Shown here: in pieces, positions 20,986 through 33,685 of the stretch
Layout of the letters: every line of letters begins with the position of its first letter
Position numbering within the stretch: the stretch's first letter is position 1
From: Parus major
Lineage: Eukaryota; Chordata; Aves; Passeriformes; Paridae
NCBI RefSeq assembly: GCF_001522545.3
Contig: NC_031768.1
Location: 3,144,709 to 3,208,708, forward strand
Direction of reading: 5' to 3'
DNA: 64,000 nucleotides
Translations under genes and position numbers: made by a program
The notes under the pieces: model-generated
Told to the model about the DNA's origin: nothing
Databases searched by the model: none
What the model saw: only the letters and a program-made list of their open reading frames with translations

Positions 20986-22040
20986 AAAGAAACCCATTCC
21001 TGCTTGGCTGCCTGTCTTTGGCCTGATGTATTTTGAATCAAACTTCATTTCTTTGTCTAACTTTTTTTTTTTTCCCCTGACAGAAGGCAAAGAACAATCC
21101 AGCAGATGCAGTTCTCCCATTTAGCTTCCTGCCATTCACAGGGAGCTCTTGTTCTCTTGCAGGGTGCTTTTTTTGCCCTGTGGAAGAAGAGGAGCTCTTC
21201 CAAGAGCAATATCTTTCCTCCTACATGCCTTTGAACAGACCTGTTTGTTTGTTTTCCCCATCCTGAGTGCCAGCCCAGGGAGATGCCAGGAACACTCATC
21301 TTGCTGAAGCCAGGAGTGAGTCCCAAATCCCCTTCTCCCACAGTCCCCATCCCACAGCCAGTCCTTCCTGGAGCCACTGCTGAGCCAGCAGGGACATCTC
21401 TGCCTGAGGGTGGACTGGTTTGGAACAGCTTCCCCAATGTCCTGTGCACAACGCTCCTTTTCTTCCTCAGCAGGGCTCTACCTCTGCTGCCTTCCCAATT
21501 TAATTTCGTTTTTATTTTTTTAAACACATAAAACCATTGTTGTTAATGTAGGGAAAATTCCATTTTCTCCTCAAGGGGCTTTGCCAGGTTCCAAAGGCTT
21601 GGGGTGTATCTTTTCTGCAAGCGGAATGTGCCTTCCAGAATTCACAGATCTCTTCTTCTCCTTTTCTTGCACATGAACACTTTTCATTCCATGTTCCTCA
21701 GCGATCCCTAAAACCCCCAGCTAAGCCCAGCACTGGATTCCACTGGATCCCACATGGGATTGAGTCCTCATGCCATGACTCTGACAGGGAAGGAGATTGG
21801 TGAGGAGTGGACAGTGAGGCTGGTTCACAGCTGCACAGCTCTCCCTGCTTCTCTTCCCAGACTTTAATATCTCCAGCCTGAAGTAGCTCCTAAGTGGTGG
21901 ATTTTCCATTCCCCTGGCAGGATCTCTGTGCAGACCTCACCCAGGTGCTCAGTCAGTGCTGTTTGGTCTCCTGGGGTCACTTCAGGGGCCAGCACAGCCA
22001 GCTCTCAGCGGTGGCCTTGCTCTCACCTGGATGTTTTCCA
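20986..22040. other. Intergenic, no gene recognised
   Basis: T-rich tract near 21061-21075, otherwise unremarkable. An open frame of 156 codons on the minus strand (21057-21527) begins and ends in low-complexity or charged sequence and matches no family known to me. Confidence 0.45.
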
Positions 22041-22044
22041 AACC

Positions 22045-22626
22045 TTGAGGACTCCAGTGGCAAGCTGTAGGTTGAGGGAGCTGATTCTCCCCCTCTACTC
22101 TGCTCCTGTGAACCCCCAGCAGCTGTTCTGCATCCTGGTCTAGGCCTCCAGCACAAGACAAATGTGGACCTGTGGGAATGAGGGTGGAGGAGACCACTAA
22201 GCTGATCCCAGGGCTGGAGCCCCTCTGCTCTGGAGCCAGGCTGGGAGAGCTGGGGGTGCTTACCTGGAGAGGAGAAGCTCCAGGAAGAGCTCAGAGCCCC
22301 TTCCAGGGCCTGAAGGGGCTCCAGGAGAGCTCAGAGGGACCATTCAGAAGGGCATGGAGTGACAGGACAGAGGGGGATGGCTTCAAACTGAAAGAAAGTA
22401 GGGTTAGATTGAATATTAGGAAAAAATTCTCCCTGGCAGGGTGGGCAGGCCCTGGCACAGGGTGCCCAGAGCAGCTGGGGCTGCCCCTGGATCCCTGGCA
22501 GTGCCCAAGGCCAGGCTGGACATTGGGAGCTCCTGGGACAGTGGGAGCTGGCCCTGCCATGGCAGGGGTGGGATGAGATGATTTTTAAGGTCCCTTCCAA
22601 CCCAAACCATTCCATGATTCTATGAA
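22045..22626 (+). mobile_element. CR1 LINE, long 3' fragment (young passerine-type subfamily)
   Basis: This is about 580 bases in sense orientation. It starts in the ORF2 3' region ('ggttgagggagctgattctc', 'cccctctactctgctcctgt', 'cagcacaagacaaatgtgga') and runs through 'tggagtgacaggacagaggg' and 'gaatattaggaaaaaattct' to the end 'aaaccattccatgattctat'. The frame is degenerate. Its 3' half is nearly identical to 23583-23868. Confidence 0.92.
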
Positions 22627-22716
22627 ATGACCCCTGCCAGTGGGAGCTCCAGCACCTGGGCAATTTTGACCATCATTGTGTGATTTGACCCAGCTCAGCC
22701 ATGTGCAGTGACTCAT

Positions 22717-22852
22717 TCCAAAAAAGTAAAACAAAAAATCAAAAAACCAACCAACCAAACAAAAACCAAACCAAACCAAAAAAACCCCCAAAAAACAAAA
22801 CAAAACAAACAAAAAAAAAAACCAAAAAAACCCCAACAAAAAACCTAACCCA
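22717..22852 (+). repeat. A/C-only low-complexity tract
   Basis: About 130 bases made almost entirely of A with C runs (units like aaacc, aaac, ccccc), essentially without G or T. It begins about 90 bases after the end of the CR1 element. Confidence 0.85.
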
Positions 22853-23582
22853 TCAATGGAGACCACAGAGGTCCATCTCTGCTCCATCTTCCCATCCAAA
22901 GTGAGCAAAGCTTTCCGCTAGCAGGAGAAAAATGTTTATGGGAGGAGGGGTGGTGCTGCCAGCTCTCTGCAGAGCACAGAACCGGAAAAGCCAGCGTGGA
23001 ACAGCCTCTCAGGGAAGAGCTTTCCACCACAGTGAGATGGGGCCCGAGATGTTCATGTTTTATTACATCCATTTTTCTCCAAGAAATATTAAAGTGCTCT
23101 CACTCTTTGAAGGGAGGGGGGAAATAAAGCACAGGAGGTGCCGAGCTGTCCCTAAGCAACGTATCAAATAAAACAATAAACTGTTCGCAGGCAGAACGGC
23201 TTTAAAAGGACCCACAGCACTTTGGGGCTGTCAGGGGAAGAATAGGAATGGAAATGATTCTGAAAATTATTAGTAGTACCTTAACAGCAGCCCCTTAATA
23301 ACTCCCACAGAATCTTCTGTCACCAGCACAGCCGAGCTGCTGCTCCATGCCAATTACTGTCCCTGCATCTCCCTCTGCTTGAGGGGGATTTGCAGAGGAT
23401 CCAGCTGAGATCTGAGATTGTGCTGCTGTTGTGAGTCCCCTCTGCAGCAGGAGGGGTGGTGTTGGGTGGAAGTTCCCCCAGCTCCCCAGAAACAGAGTTT
23501 AAATGTACCTCAGAGAAGGAGCTGGGCCCTGCAGCTGCGTTCCTACAGTTTCTTCACTGCAGGGCCCGACTTCTCTTTGCAG
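22853..23582. other. Intergenic, nothing recognised
   Basis: Single-copy sequence between two closely related CR1 insertions. No coding or RNA gene is recognised. Confidence 0.5.
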
Positions 23583-23868
23583 GAGCATGGAGTGACAGGA
23601 CAGAGGGGAATGGCTTCAAACTGAAAGAAAGTAGGGTTAGATTGAATATTAGGAAAAAATTCTTCCCTGTGAGGGTGGGCAGGCCCTGGCACAGGGTGCC
23701 CAGAGCAGCTGGGGCTGCCCCTGGATCCCTGGCAGTGCCCAAGGCCAGGCTGGACATTGGGAGCTCCTGGGACAGTGGGAGCTGGCCCTGCCATGGCAGG
23801 GATGGCACTGGATGGGCTTTGAAGGCCCCTCCCAACCCAAACCATCATGATTCTATGACTCTATGAGT
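23583..23868 (+). mobile_element. CR1 LINE 3' fragment, near-identical to the 22.0-22.6 kb copy
   Basis: It begins abruptly at 'aggagcatggagtgacagga' and ends 'catgattctatgactctatg'. The central 130 or so bases (agcagctggggctgcccctg onward) are the same as in the neighbouring copy, including the derived 'gggagctggccctgccatgg'. The flanks differ. Confidence 0.92.
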
Positions 23869-23869
23869 C

Positions 23870-26455
23870 TCACATTGTTCATAGAGGCTCTTTCTGCTTT
23901 GCTTTAAAGTCCCAGGCCCTTCCAGTCGAGGATCTGCAAACACCAAAGGCAGGGAGAAGGGAGAACAGAACGTGGCTGTTCTGGCAGCCTGGCAAAGACT
24001 TTTCCTGCCCTGTCGCCACCACTTGACTTCTCATTTCCTACAACATTTTCTTCTCCCATTTCTGGACAGCATGGGAGGGGCCGGGAATGCGAGTGGAAAG
24101 AGGGTCATGATCTTTATTGTTCCTTGTTCCTGTGTGTGGGAGGCAGGAGAAATAAAGAGAGCTGGTCCTTAGCAGCCTCTTTGGCCTGGCTGTAAATCAG
24201 AGCAGCTACATCCAGGAAATATCCAGAGCACGTTATCAGTCCCTGACAGCCAACACAGCTCCCTCCTGCCCTTCCTGGCAAACCTGGGGGGAGAAGAGGG
24301 GACAGGGGCTGCCTGTGGCTTCTCCAAGCTCCCAGAGCTCTTGGAGGACTCTGTAGAGCCTCTGCCTGCAGGGAGGGAAGCGATCAGACCCTAAAGCAGG
24401 GCTTAGACATCAAGTGGGACCTGCATCCTGGAGTAGCTCTGCTCCCAGGATGGATCAGCAAAGCCAGGCACGGGGAATACTGCACCACTGCTTTTCTGAT
24501 TCATTCTCCCACACAGAAAAGCCCAAAGTTAAAATAGCTCCAGCTTTTCTTTTGGGCCTGGGATAGGAGGGAGGAGGGAGCATGAACTGGCACATAAAGT
24601 GCCCTTGTGGATACCTTTTCCTGCTCTGCCTCTGTGGGACATGAGGTTTTATCTGTGGATGGGACAACCCTTCATCCCCTTGGATTTCAGGGCTGGCTAT
24701 CAAGCCACCATCCCCTGCAGATGGAGAAGAGCAGTGCTGGCCAGCCCTGTCCCCAGAAACAGATAGAGGAACAGAAAGTGGTCCTTGGGTGAAGTCATGG
24801 GTGACAAATGTGAACACAGAGTTCTCCACCAGGTTATGAAATCCCGGCTGAGCTGCTAGGAAAGAGGTTTAATATTGCAGCACAGCCCCTACACACTCAA
24901 CACTGCTGCTTTACTATTAAAAACCAAGGAAGTTTGCAACAGAAAAACCACATTTTCAAAATGTGGGAGAAGATTACATCACTGTATTGTAAATGTCCTC
25001 ACTATTCTGGCTTTGGCAGGCCTGCATGTCAGGAACAAGTGCTCAGCTCTTGAGCAACCATGTGTGTCAGCACACAGAAGAGCTGGCTAGACATTCAACA
25101 GTGTCACAAGGAGGAGCTGCTTATAACATTTCAAGGTTTTTTTAAATTGTTTTAAGGCTGCTTTTTTCTTACCTGCAGTGTCAGGCTTAGTTTAGTCAGG
25201 CTAAGTTTAGGGAGGCACTCCCAGGGAAGATGTTTTGTGAGCAGGAGACCTTTCTTGGTTGAATATTTATCTGTCAAAAAATGCATGTAAAGCCAGCTGA
25301 TAATTCAGATTTGTGCCAGACTTGTCCCTGTTTCAGATGGGGGAAAAAAAACCACCAAAACATAGAGGATGTATCTGTGGTCTTATGTTTCAAAATGTTC
25401 TGCTGAAAGATCTGTTTCTTCAACTCAACATTTCTGTCCCTCCTTGACTTTGCTCAAAACGAGAACTGAAAACAGAACATCCCATACTTTATGAATGAAA
25501 GGTTTTATCTGGTCAAAAGGAAGCTGTGTCTTTGGGGGTGGGGGGGGGAAAAAACCCATCAAAACAACACTGAAAAAAAAAAAAGTTTTAATTCTTGTGT
25601 TTTAAACTAAGAATGTTTGACGTTTATCACCCTTTCATTTGAATTACTTAGGAGTGCATGAAAACCAAGATAAGGTGGTTTACATATTTCCCTTGCTGGA
25701 GATGGGCTGTTTGTGCTTACAATGTACAAAGCAGTTTAAGCTTTACATTTTAATGTGACATATTTATTGGAAATAAAGAAACAAACCACTTGCATCATCA
25801 TGTCTTCAGTTCTAATGCAAATTGCCTTTCCTACTGATGGAAAAGACAAATAAAACCAAGGCTCAGACCCATGGAAGTCCTAACAGCATCTCCCTTCCTC
25901 GGCTGTGTTCATCTTTCTCCTCTCTCAGGATATAAAATCAGTCCTTGTTACAAGTCCCAAGTCTGGAAAAGGCCTGAATTTCTATGGAGAAAGACAAACA
26001 AACACTGAAAATTTTCATTTAAGGAAGTAGCCTGTTCTTTGGTTGTTTGCTTATTTAAAAGGAAATAAACAACAGTTTAGCAATTCACAGGAAAACCTCA
26101 ACAGATAGCAGGAGGGCTTTAATTGGGTTTCCCCCTTAGATCTGCAGAGTGCTACATCTGCTTTTTAGCTTTGTGAGTCAGGTTTGTGATTATTTTATTA
26201 TTGTCTTCCTATTGGAAGCTTCAGGTAGAATCATAAAAAAAATCCTATTATTATCCACTAATTCCCACTACACAAAGCATTACCAACAGGAAAATTGTCT
26301 GGATTTGGATTCAAAGGCAAGGGTAAACTCACAATTACAAACATTTTTAGCGTTTTCCAGGTTTGGAAAGTTTATCAGCTTGGAAGACATCCCATTCCTG
26401 AAATGAAACACACCGTGAGCAAACAGAACTAATTCTCAGAAATATTTGTGAAATC
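23870..26455. other. Intergenic, no gene recognised
   Basis: About 2.6 kb without a recognisable repeat or gene. AT-rich from about 24850 on, with short A runs near 25340 and 25570 and a G run near 25540. A similar stretch of low open-frame density suggests non-coding DNA. Confidence 0.5.
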
Positions 26456-26489
26456 TGTGCTCTAACTTCTGGATATGGCAGGAGAGGCC

Positions 26490-26655
26490 ACCTCAGGGAG
26501 TGCACAAAGCCCAGAGACATCCCAGGTGTTCCCTGGGGAACATCTGAACACCTCCAGGGATGGGGACTCCACACCTCCCTGGGCAGCCCCTTCCAATGCT
26601 TTAACAGCCCTTTCTGTGAAAAAAATTCTTCCTGAAATTTCTCTCTTGGGAAGGA
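26490..26655 (-). mobile_element. CR1 LINE fragment
   Basis: The plus strand shows 'cacctccagggatggggact', 'ccctgggcagccccttccaa', 'tgctttaacagccctttctg' and 'aaaaattcttcctgaaattt', the reverse complement of the CR1 3' region just upstream of the terminus. Confidence 0.87.
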
Positions 26656-26884
26656 AGTGAGTCTGGTGCAGAACACTCAGTCTTGTGGATTGTTTCTGGG
26701 AGCTGCTAATCATCAGGGAGGGGAACAGAGAGGACTGATTCCTGACACAGGGATAGCTGGGAAGCTGAACTCCATAAACTCAAGATAAGTGAGTGTAAAA
26801 CAACAAAGCTTTGGGGGAGAGAAATAGGCTAGGGAAGAAGAAACTTTGACCATGATTTCTTTCTAGTATAGTTGTGCATAATTC

Positions 26885-27150
26885 TAGAATCATGGAATGG
26901 TTTGGGTTGGAAAGGACCCTAAAAATCATCCAGTTCCAAGTGGGTGAAGGGAATTTTCACGAGCTCAGTCTGCTCTGGGTCATCCATCCTGGCCTTGGAT
27001 GCTTCCAGGGATCCAGGGGCAGCCACAGCTTCTTGGGGCAACCTGTGCCAGGGGCTGACCACTCTCACAGGAAATAATTCCTTCCTAAAATCCAACCTAA
27101 CCCTGCTCTCTGTCAATTTGAAGCCATTCCCCCTCGTCCTGTCACTCTAA
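26885..27150 (-). mobile_element. CR1 LINE 3' fragment
   Basis: It begins with the inverted terminus 'agaatcatggaatggtttgg', 'ggttggaaaggaccctaaaa' and runs to 'ttgaagccattccccctcgt' and 'cctgtcactct'. About 265 bases of CR1 3' end in antisense orientation. Confidence 0.93.
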
Positions 27151-28479
27151 ACTCTTAGAAATAGTCTCTGTCCACAGGATGAACCCCCCACACACTCCTG
27201 AGCCATATGGTAAAAAGTGTATCTCTGGAAAATGCAAATCTGATGATAGAGTAGCTGATAAAGATTCAACAAAACTCAGTGCCTAAAAACTAAAGCCAGA
27301 TATGAGTGTTCTGTGGAAAATAAGCACATTTTTCATAGTGAAGGGGATTAACTGATGGAAACAACACTTCATGTTGTGTACTGCATTCTTCACCTCTAGA
27401 AATGCCATCATCAAGACAGGATGGGGTTTTTTTCAGCTGATGTGCTCAGGCTCAGATGAGAATCAGTTCAAGGAAAATTCAGTTCAAGGAAACCCAAGAG
27501 ATGACGTGATAGGTGTGACATCAGATTGTGAGATCAGGTTGGACCCTGTTTCTCTTTGAGCCCTGGGACTGTCTCTGAGCTTTGGCCTTTTATGGGGTGA
27601 CAGTGACACAACCTACAGCCCTTCAACAGGAACATGAATTCATGGAGCATTACAATAAAAAGTGAGGCAGAAATACCCCCTCACCCTTTCTTTTGCTGTC
27701 CTCTCCCCACACCCAGCACAGCTTCTCTGATTCCCCTAAATTCTCCCTGCTTTTCCCACCAAAAGGGAGGCTTCACCTTGGATTGCAACTTAAGGGAGCT
27801 CTGTTTGTGCAAATGCCTGGAAAGATCTTCCATGGGCTGCTCCTACCAAACACCCAAAGCAATGCCCAAACACGCAGCTCCTGCTGTTGCTCAAGATCAT
27901 TTGACGCGTCATTAAAGAGACACCGCTGCTTAATCCTCATTCTTTCCATACCTTGAAAAGCAACGACATTTCAAGAAAAAGGGGGCAGGTTTTGTTTCTG
28001 GAAGTGTCTGTACTCTTTCAGCTTCCTGTTGAGTTTCATGGCAGTCTCACCCTTAATAGGTGCAATTTTTGAGGCTGCGCAACTCTGCCCGCAGCGCTGG
28101 ATTTCTGTGTTTGGGGCGTGTATCACACAATTACACACAACCACTGGCCAGGGGAGTGCTCCTGACACCATGCCAGGCTGAGACCACACGTGCAGTGGCT
28201 CCTCTTGCAGGAGCCAGCTGCCTGATCAGCTCAGGAACGAGCTGCAGGGCTTGCACTTGTGGACAAATTTATAAGTGGGGTAATGCGAACCCCTGGCTCT
28301 AAACCAAAATCAGGCCTCCAGCAGCCAAGCTCAGCACTTGGTGCTGGATGGAAATAACCAAATGGTTTTGGTGCTCCAGCCTGGCAGAAGGTATCCCTGT
28401 GAGCTCAGGGCTGGATGCAGTTTTTCTGGGAGCAGGGGAGCTGTCAAGGCACTCAAAGCTGCCATAGAGGATGATCAGG
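27151..28479. other. Intergenic, no gene recognised
   Basis: Single-copy sequence. A small direct duplication of 'cagttcaaggaaa' occurs near 27465-27492. No coding evidence. Confidence 0.5.
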
Positions 28480-29225
28480 GATAGTCACCAACTGCATGAA
28501 ATTCAGCAAGGGAAAATGCCAGATTCTGCACAAACTGGGGTTGAGATGCTGAAGAGCAATGCCATGGAAAGGGACCTGCAGGTCCTGGCTGATGGCAAGC
28601 TGGACCTGAGTCCAGCAGTGCCCTGGAAGCCAGGAGGGACATCCCTGGTACTGAGGGCACCAGGCCCAGCATCACTGGCTGGGACAGGGAGGGCTTGTCC
28701 CACTCTGCTCTGGGCTGGGATGGCCTCACCTTGGTATTGTGAGCAGTTTGGGGTGTCAAAATATAAGAAAGACATTAAATTATTAGAGAGTGTCTAAAGA
28801 AGGGCAGTGAAGGTGGTGAAAGGCCCTGAGGGGAAGCTACATGGAGAGCACTTGGTGTGTTCAGCCTGGAGAAGAGGAGGCTGAGGGGGAACCTCATTGC
28901 TCCCACAACTTCCTTGTGAGGGGCAGAGGAGGAGCAGGCACTGATCTCTGCTCTGTGGTGACAGTGACAGGACCTGAGGGAATGGCCTGAAGCTGAGTCA
29001 GGGGAGGTTTAGGTTGGATATCAGGAAAAAGTTCCTCACCCAGAGGGTGGCTGGGCTCTGGAACAGGATCCCCAGAGAAGCATCACAGCACCAAGGCTGA
29101 GAGCTCATATTTGGACAAGGCTCTCAGGCACAGGCTGTGAGTGCTGGGGATGGTCCTGTGAAGGAGCAGGAGTTGGACTCGATGATCCTTCCAGCTCAGC
29201 CTGTTGTGTGATTCTGTAATGTGTG
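28480..29225 (+). mobile_element. CR1 LINE, longest 3' fragment in the window
   Basis: About 745 bases in sense orientation covering the end of ORF2 and the 3'UTR. Landmarks are 'aaattcagcaagggaaaatg', 'aaagggacctgcaggtcctg', 'tttggggtgtcaaaatataa' with 'gaaagacatt', 'gttcagcctggagaagagga', 'ggttggatatcaggaaaaag' and the end 'ggactcgatgatccttccag'. Several frame breaks make it non-functional. The end type differs from the copy at 22.0-22.6 kb, so it belongs to another subfamily. Confidence 0.92.
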
Positions 29226-32200
29226 AAACCCCCATCTCCATCCACCCCTGTGAATTACTCACCCTCCAGCCGCTCAGGGAATCTGCAGGTGCTGCAAGGA
29301 GCCAGCTCAAAGCACTTGGGTACAGCCCCATTGCCCAACTCAAGAGCAGCCTCACCTGAACTGGCAATGTGAAGACAATTAAGATATCTAATCACAGATC
29401 AAGCCCTCTGTTTTACTGATAGTGGGGACAAGAGGAGAAATACCAGCAGGGGTGGCACTCCCAGGGGAGCAGTTTGCACATTCCTTGTGCTGGGGGTCAC
29501 CTGGACAGGGCAGAGCAGCCAGCAGAAGCCACAGCACACATGGCAGAAGTGCTCTTTGCTTTCATTCTTGTGCTAGTTTCCAAGCCTGGGGCAGCAAAAC
29601 AAACAGCAGGAGCATCTGTGCTGCACTTTGAATGCAAACCCTATGTCAATAGGGTGCTGGATCACTTCTGTCACAAGACTGAAGGGTGCAGCAAGGTAAC
29701 AGGATTCCATGTCCCATAAAAAAATCGACTTTTCTCAGAAATGAGCCGTGTGTGTCAACATCTTTCTCTGAATCAGGCCTAGACAGCCACTGCAATCCAT
29801 CATCCACAGACCCCTGTCAGCCAGGGATTCCAAAGGCTGACAAATCCCTCATGATAAGGGGATAAATTATAATCAGCTGTTGTTGTGAAGATTGGACACA
29901 CATTTATTGCAGATGCATCTGCTGGGGCAGCTCACGACATGCCACGAGCTTTTCCAGTGGTGAAGCCGTGTTCTCTCAAAGGAAAATGGAGAGGACAAGG
30001 AAATAAAAAAGCATCTTGTGGATTGCACGGTCTGTTTCATTCCAGTTAAAGCTCACAGATCAAATGGATTCTCGAGTCACAAACATTTCCTACAAAGCAA
30101 AGCAAAGGCAGATTTGTCCATGCATTGAATCTCATTTCAGAGCTTCATCACTGAAAATTGCTGCCACTGTTTGAGGGGGACATTCCTGTGCTCTCATCTT
30201 GGCTGCAGAGCTGAGTGGGTCAGCACAAGAAACTTGACTGAAATACTGCTGAAGGACAAGTAGCAGGTCATTTCAAGCCCTGTGTGTTAAGACATTGTGA
30301 AACAGGAGTATTTCACTATGAAATAGCAGGCAAAGAAACTGCCCAGGGCTGGGCCATAAATGTGATGTCTCAAGGAATGTTACACAAATGGTTTGAACTT
30401 CAAAAAGGAAAAAAAACCCAAACCATACAAAACTCTTTAGGAAATACACATTTTTCCTGTCTGTGTCCCTCATGAACAGTACTAATCCTCATTTAAAGAC
30501 ACACTCTTTAACCTGTGGGGGATCATGGTTGCTTTCTCTGTCTAACTCATTTCTCACTGTAATACCCAGAGCAACAAAAAACCTCCACACAAGGGACTTT
30601 TCTTTGAAACCTGCCCTCAGGTGAAACCAGGCTGTGACTCACCTCTCAGCTACTCAGCTTAGGTGGAAGCCAAGAACATCTGAGGTGTCAACCAGAGGTG
30701 ACCAGAAACCAAGGTCATAAAAATACCAGAAACATTTTTTTGCCATGGAAATTAAAGATCTCCCGAGCCTTTTCACAAGCTACCTGTGAGTCTGCTTCCC
30801 AAAAGGATTCCTGGCACAAACAAATCCAGCTTTAGCCCAGCTGGATCAGCCTCTCTGACCCTGGAAAAGCTCCTTCCACTTTCTTCCAAGCACCTCCCTC
30901 TGAGATTCCTTGCATGGGCACAGTGGAGGACAAAGCTGAAACTCTTCCCAGACTGCCTGAGAGAGGAACTACTCAGTCAAGAAAAACCATTAACAAATGT
31001 CAAGCTGTGGGGAGTGCAGGCAAGGGGGAGAGCAACAATAAGAGCCAATGCTTTTATAGTATTTTCCTGCATGTAGTTTGTGTGAATTGATCTTGCTAGG
31101 AGCTGCTTCCACGTGGTGTGATGTGACCTTACAGAAATGTATGATTTTAGGAGGCAAATGTTTTGTTTTGGTTTTTTTTCTTTTATTTTCTTTTTTTTTT
31201 TTTTATCAAGTGGTTACTCCAGAAGCAAAAGAATGTTACATGACTCAAAAAAAAAAATTAAAAAAAAAAAAGTGAAAATAATGAAATCTAAAGCAGAAGA
31301 GGCAGACTTCTTCTTTCTGCAGACTCCACTTCATTGTACTCTCACAGACCCATGCAGAAATGAGGAAAAATGTTCTTACATTTTTAGTGCTCAGAGGATT
31401 CTGTCTACACATGAATTAGGGCTAAAATGTGCTGTGCAGTTCAGCTGCAGCAGTTTGCTGCAGATGTGATATCAAACTATCATGGGGCAGAGTTGAATTC
31501 CCGGTCAGGACATCCTATTTTGCTTTTGATTAACTTCTGGTTTTGCTTTTCATGTGATGCCCATTAAACAGTTTGGTTTGCTGACCCAAGCAGGGTTTTC
31601 AGCTGCTGAGTCCTTCCAGCAGCTATTTAGTAAAACCCTTGACATTCCCAGTTGAATTTTCCTGATGCCAAGAAATCCAGAAAACAGTTCAGGGACAGAT
31701 TTCCAAGCCTTTCATCTCTGGGTTACCAGTAGGAATGTATGGCTTGAGATCTGTGGACTGCTTGGTATATGCTCTCCTACTAGAATTTCAAATAATATCA
31801 CTTAGAAACAATAATAAACTCAGCTCAGAAACCAACCAGGGTTGGAAATAAGTTGTCCCAGTACTCCTGCTGAAAACTGTCTTTGGATCTCACTGTTCTG
31901 ATGGAGCAGAAGCGCATTGTTTCCTGGCTAAATGAAATAAAGGCAAGTTTGTGTGCACTCATTCCTGTGCCCACGCTCACTTCCCTTCAGTCCCTTATTC
32001 CCTGAGGGGATGAAGCAAGGACGTGCTGCTGTCTGCTCCAAACTATTCTCTGCTGGGCCCACACAGAGCCCAAAGGGCCCTTCTAGTGACCCTGGGTTTA
32101 TGATTCTGCAGCAGTGTGATGGAGGAGCAAATCAGAAGCACATTACTTGAGAGTCTCTTTTGCACTCATTCCACTAATATGTCATGGAGATAAAACTTCT

Positions 32201-33345
32201 GGGGATAAACTGATGGCTGTGAGGAAGTGGCTAACACAGAACAGCATTTTTTTTTTTTTATTTTTATTTTTTAGGAGAAATGTGTTGTTTCATAAGGGAA
32301 CTCCAGTAATGCCAATTATTCCCGCTGCAGCTCACCCTGAGTGCAGCTCCTGGAGATACAACTTGTCTCTCACACAGGCTTTGTAAACTCCAAGTATTTC
32401 AGCTTTCCAGATGGAAATGCACCACCTATCCAGGAGGAGATTTTGTGGTGTGATGGTGTTCCCATGCTGGCAGCACTCCAGGCAGCACCAGCTCCCTGCA
32501 CAATGCCAGAGGCCTGGGTAAATGGGTGTGGAAAATTGGGTTAAATTCCCCATCAGCTGAAGCCCTGTACTGTCACAAGATGCAGGATTATGACAACGCC
32601 CTCAAACATTATCAGGGCCTGCAATGAGATCCCTTGTGTTGGTAAACTAAAGAGATTCTTCCTGACCTAAACTGGGTGATGCTGCCAGCACTAACCCTAA
32701 ATAACTTTGGGGCATGATTTGGCAGTTAAAGCGTTTCAGGGATCGTTCCCAAAAGGGGGATTGCACAAAGCCACCTTGTTTTGGGTGGTGAGGCAGCTCA
32801 GCAGCACAGACACAGGCTGGTCTGTGCCTTGTGGTGCTTGGAATATCCCAGGTCATGTTTAATTTAGGTATAGGCCCGGTCTGTGGTGCTCCTTTGTTAA
32901 AAGAGGTTTAGAAGTGAGCTCAGTTCTTCCAAACATTTGGTGCCAGTGTGGATCACGGAGCACCCTGTGGTCCTGGAGAGATAAATGTTTGTGGCAATTG
33001 AGTTGGCACAGTTAATTCCCCAAGGAAAATCTCAGCCAACCCACTGGGAAAAAAGTTTCCATGTTGGCTGAAAAAAAAAAAGTAATTTGGCACTGAAAAC
33101 CAACAAACTTACAAGGTCCTACAGTACAGGGATAACTTCTTCCTCTCTGGTTTTTGGGTATTTTTAATTGAAATCAGACTTTTTTCATTCAACTGTTTCA
33201 GAAGTGTGTAGGGGTGAGTAAACACAGAGACTGAATATTTAAAAAAATTAATAAGCATGCCTTGAAAAAAAATAGAGTATGTATGAATGTACATACATAT
33301 ATATATATATATAAACAACTTTTAAATTTATGTATGGCTAATTTT
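29226..33345. other. Intergenic, no gene recognised
   Basis: About 4.1 kb of mixed single-copy sequence. It holds a T-rich run at 31168-31205, an A-rich run at 31247-31272, a T-rich run at 32246-32272 and an (AT)n of about 9 copies at 33296-33313. A PU.1-like 'gaggaagtgg' occurs at 32221. No exon is recognised. Confidence 0.5.
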
Positions 33346-33349
33346 GGCC

Positions 33350-33685
33350 ATTCAGAACCTGAAGGGAGCCTGCAAGAAAGAACCAGACAATTGCCAAGGG
33401 CTGCAGGGCCAGGAGCCAGGGAATGGCTGCCAGGGGCAGAGGGCAGGGCTGGATCTTGGCATCTTGGGCAGGGATTGTTCCCTGGCAGGGTGGGCAGGGG
33501 CTGGGATGGAATTGCCAGAGCAGCTGGGGCTGTCCCTGGATCCCTGGCAGTGCCCAAGGCCAGGCTGGACATTGGGAGCTNNNNNNNNNNNNNNNNNNNN
33601 NNNNNNNNNNNNNNNNNNNNNNNNNNNNNNNNNNNNNNNNNNNNNNNNNNNNTTCCCTTCCACCCCAAACCCAACCTCTTTTGGA
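33350..33685 (+). mobile_element. CR1 LINE 3' fragment interrupted by an assembly gap
   Basis: It starts near 'agaacctgaagggagcctgc' and passes 'ggctgtccctggatccctgg' to 'aggctggacattgggagct', where Ns begin. After the gap 'ttcccttccaccccaaaccc' continues the CR1 end. It shares the 'ggacattgggagct' variant with the 22 kb and 23 kb copies. Confidence 0.9.
33581..33652. other. Assembly gap (72 N)
   Basis: A run of 72 undetermined bases inside a CR1 element. Comparison with the sister copies suggests the missing part is the CR1 3' terminal region. Open frames running through it are artefacts. Confidence 0.99.

Noticed and set aside
22172..22576. Open frames of up to 134 codons inside CR1 copies (also 23456-23866, 28471-28797 and 52022-52444)
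   Set aside because: They lie in CR1 3' regions, and frame and strand do not correspond to an intact CR1 ORF2. They are transposon remnants.
32221..32230. PU.1-like word gaggaagtgg in the desert
   Set aside because: A single ten-base match is expected by chance in 64 kb, and there is no cluster or conserved context visible.
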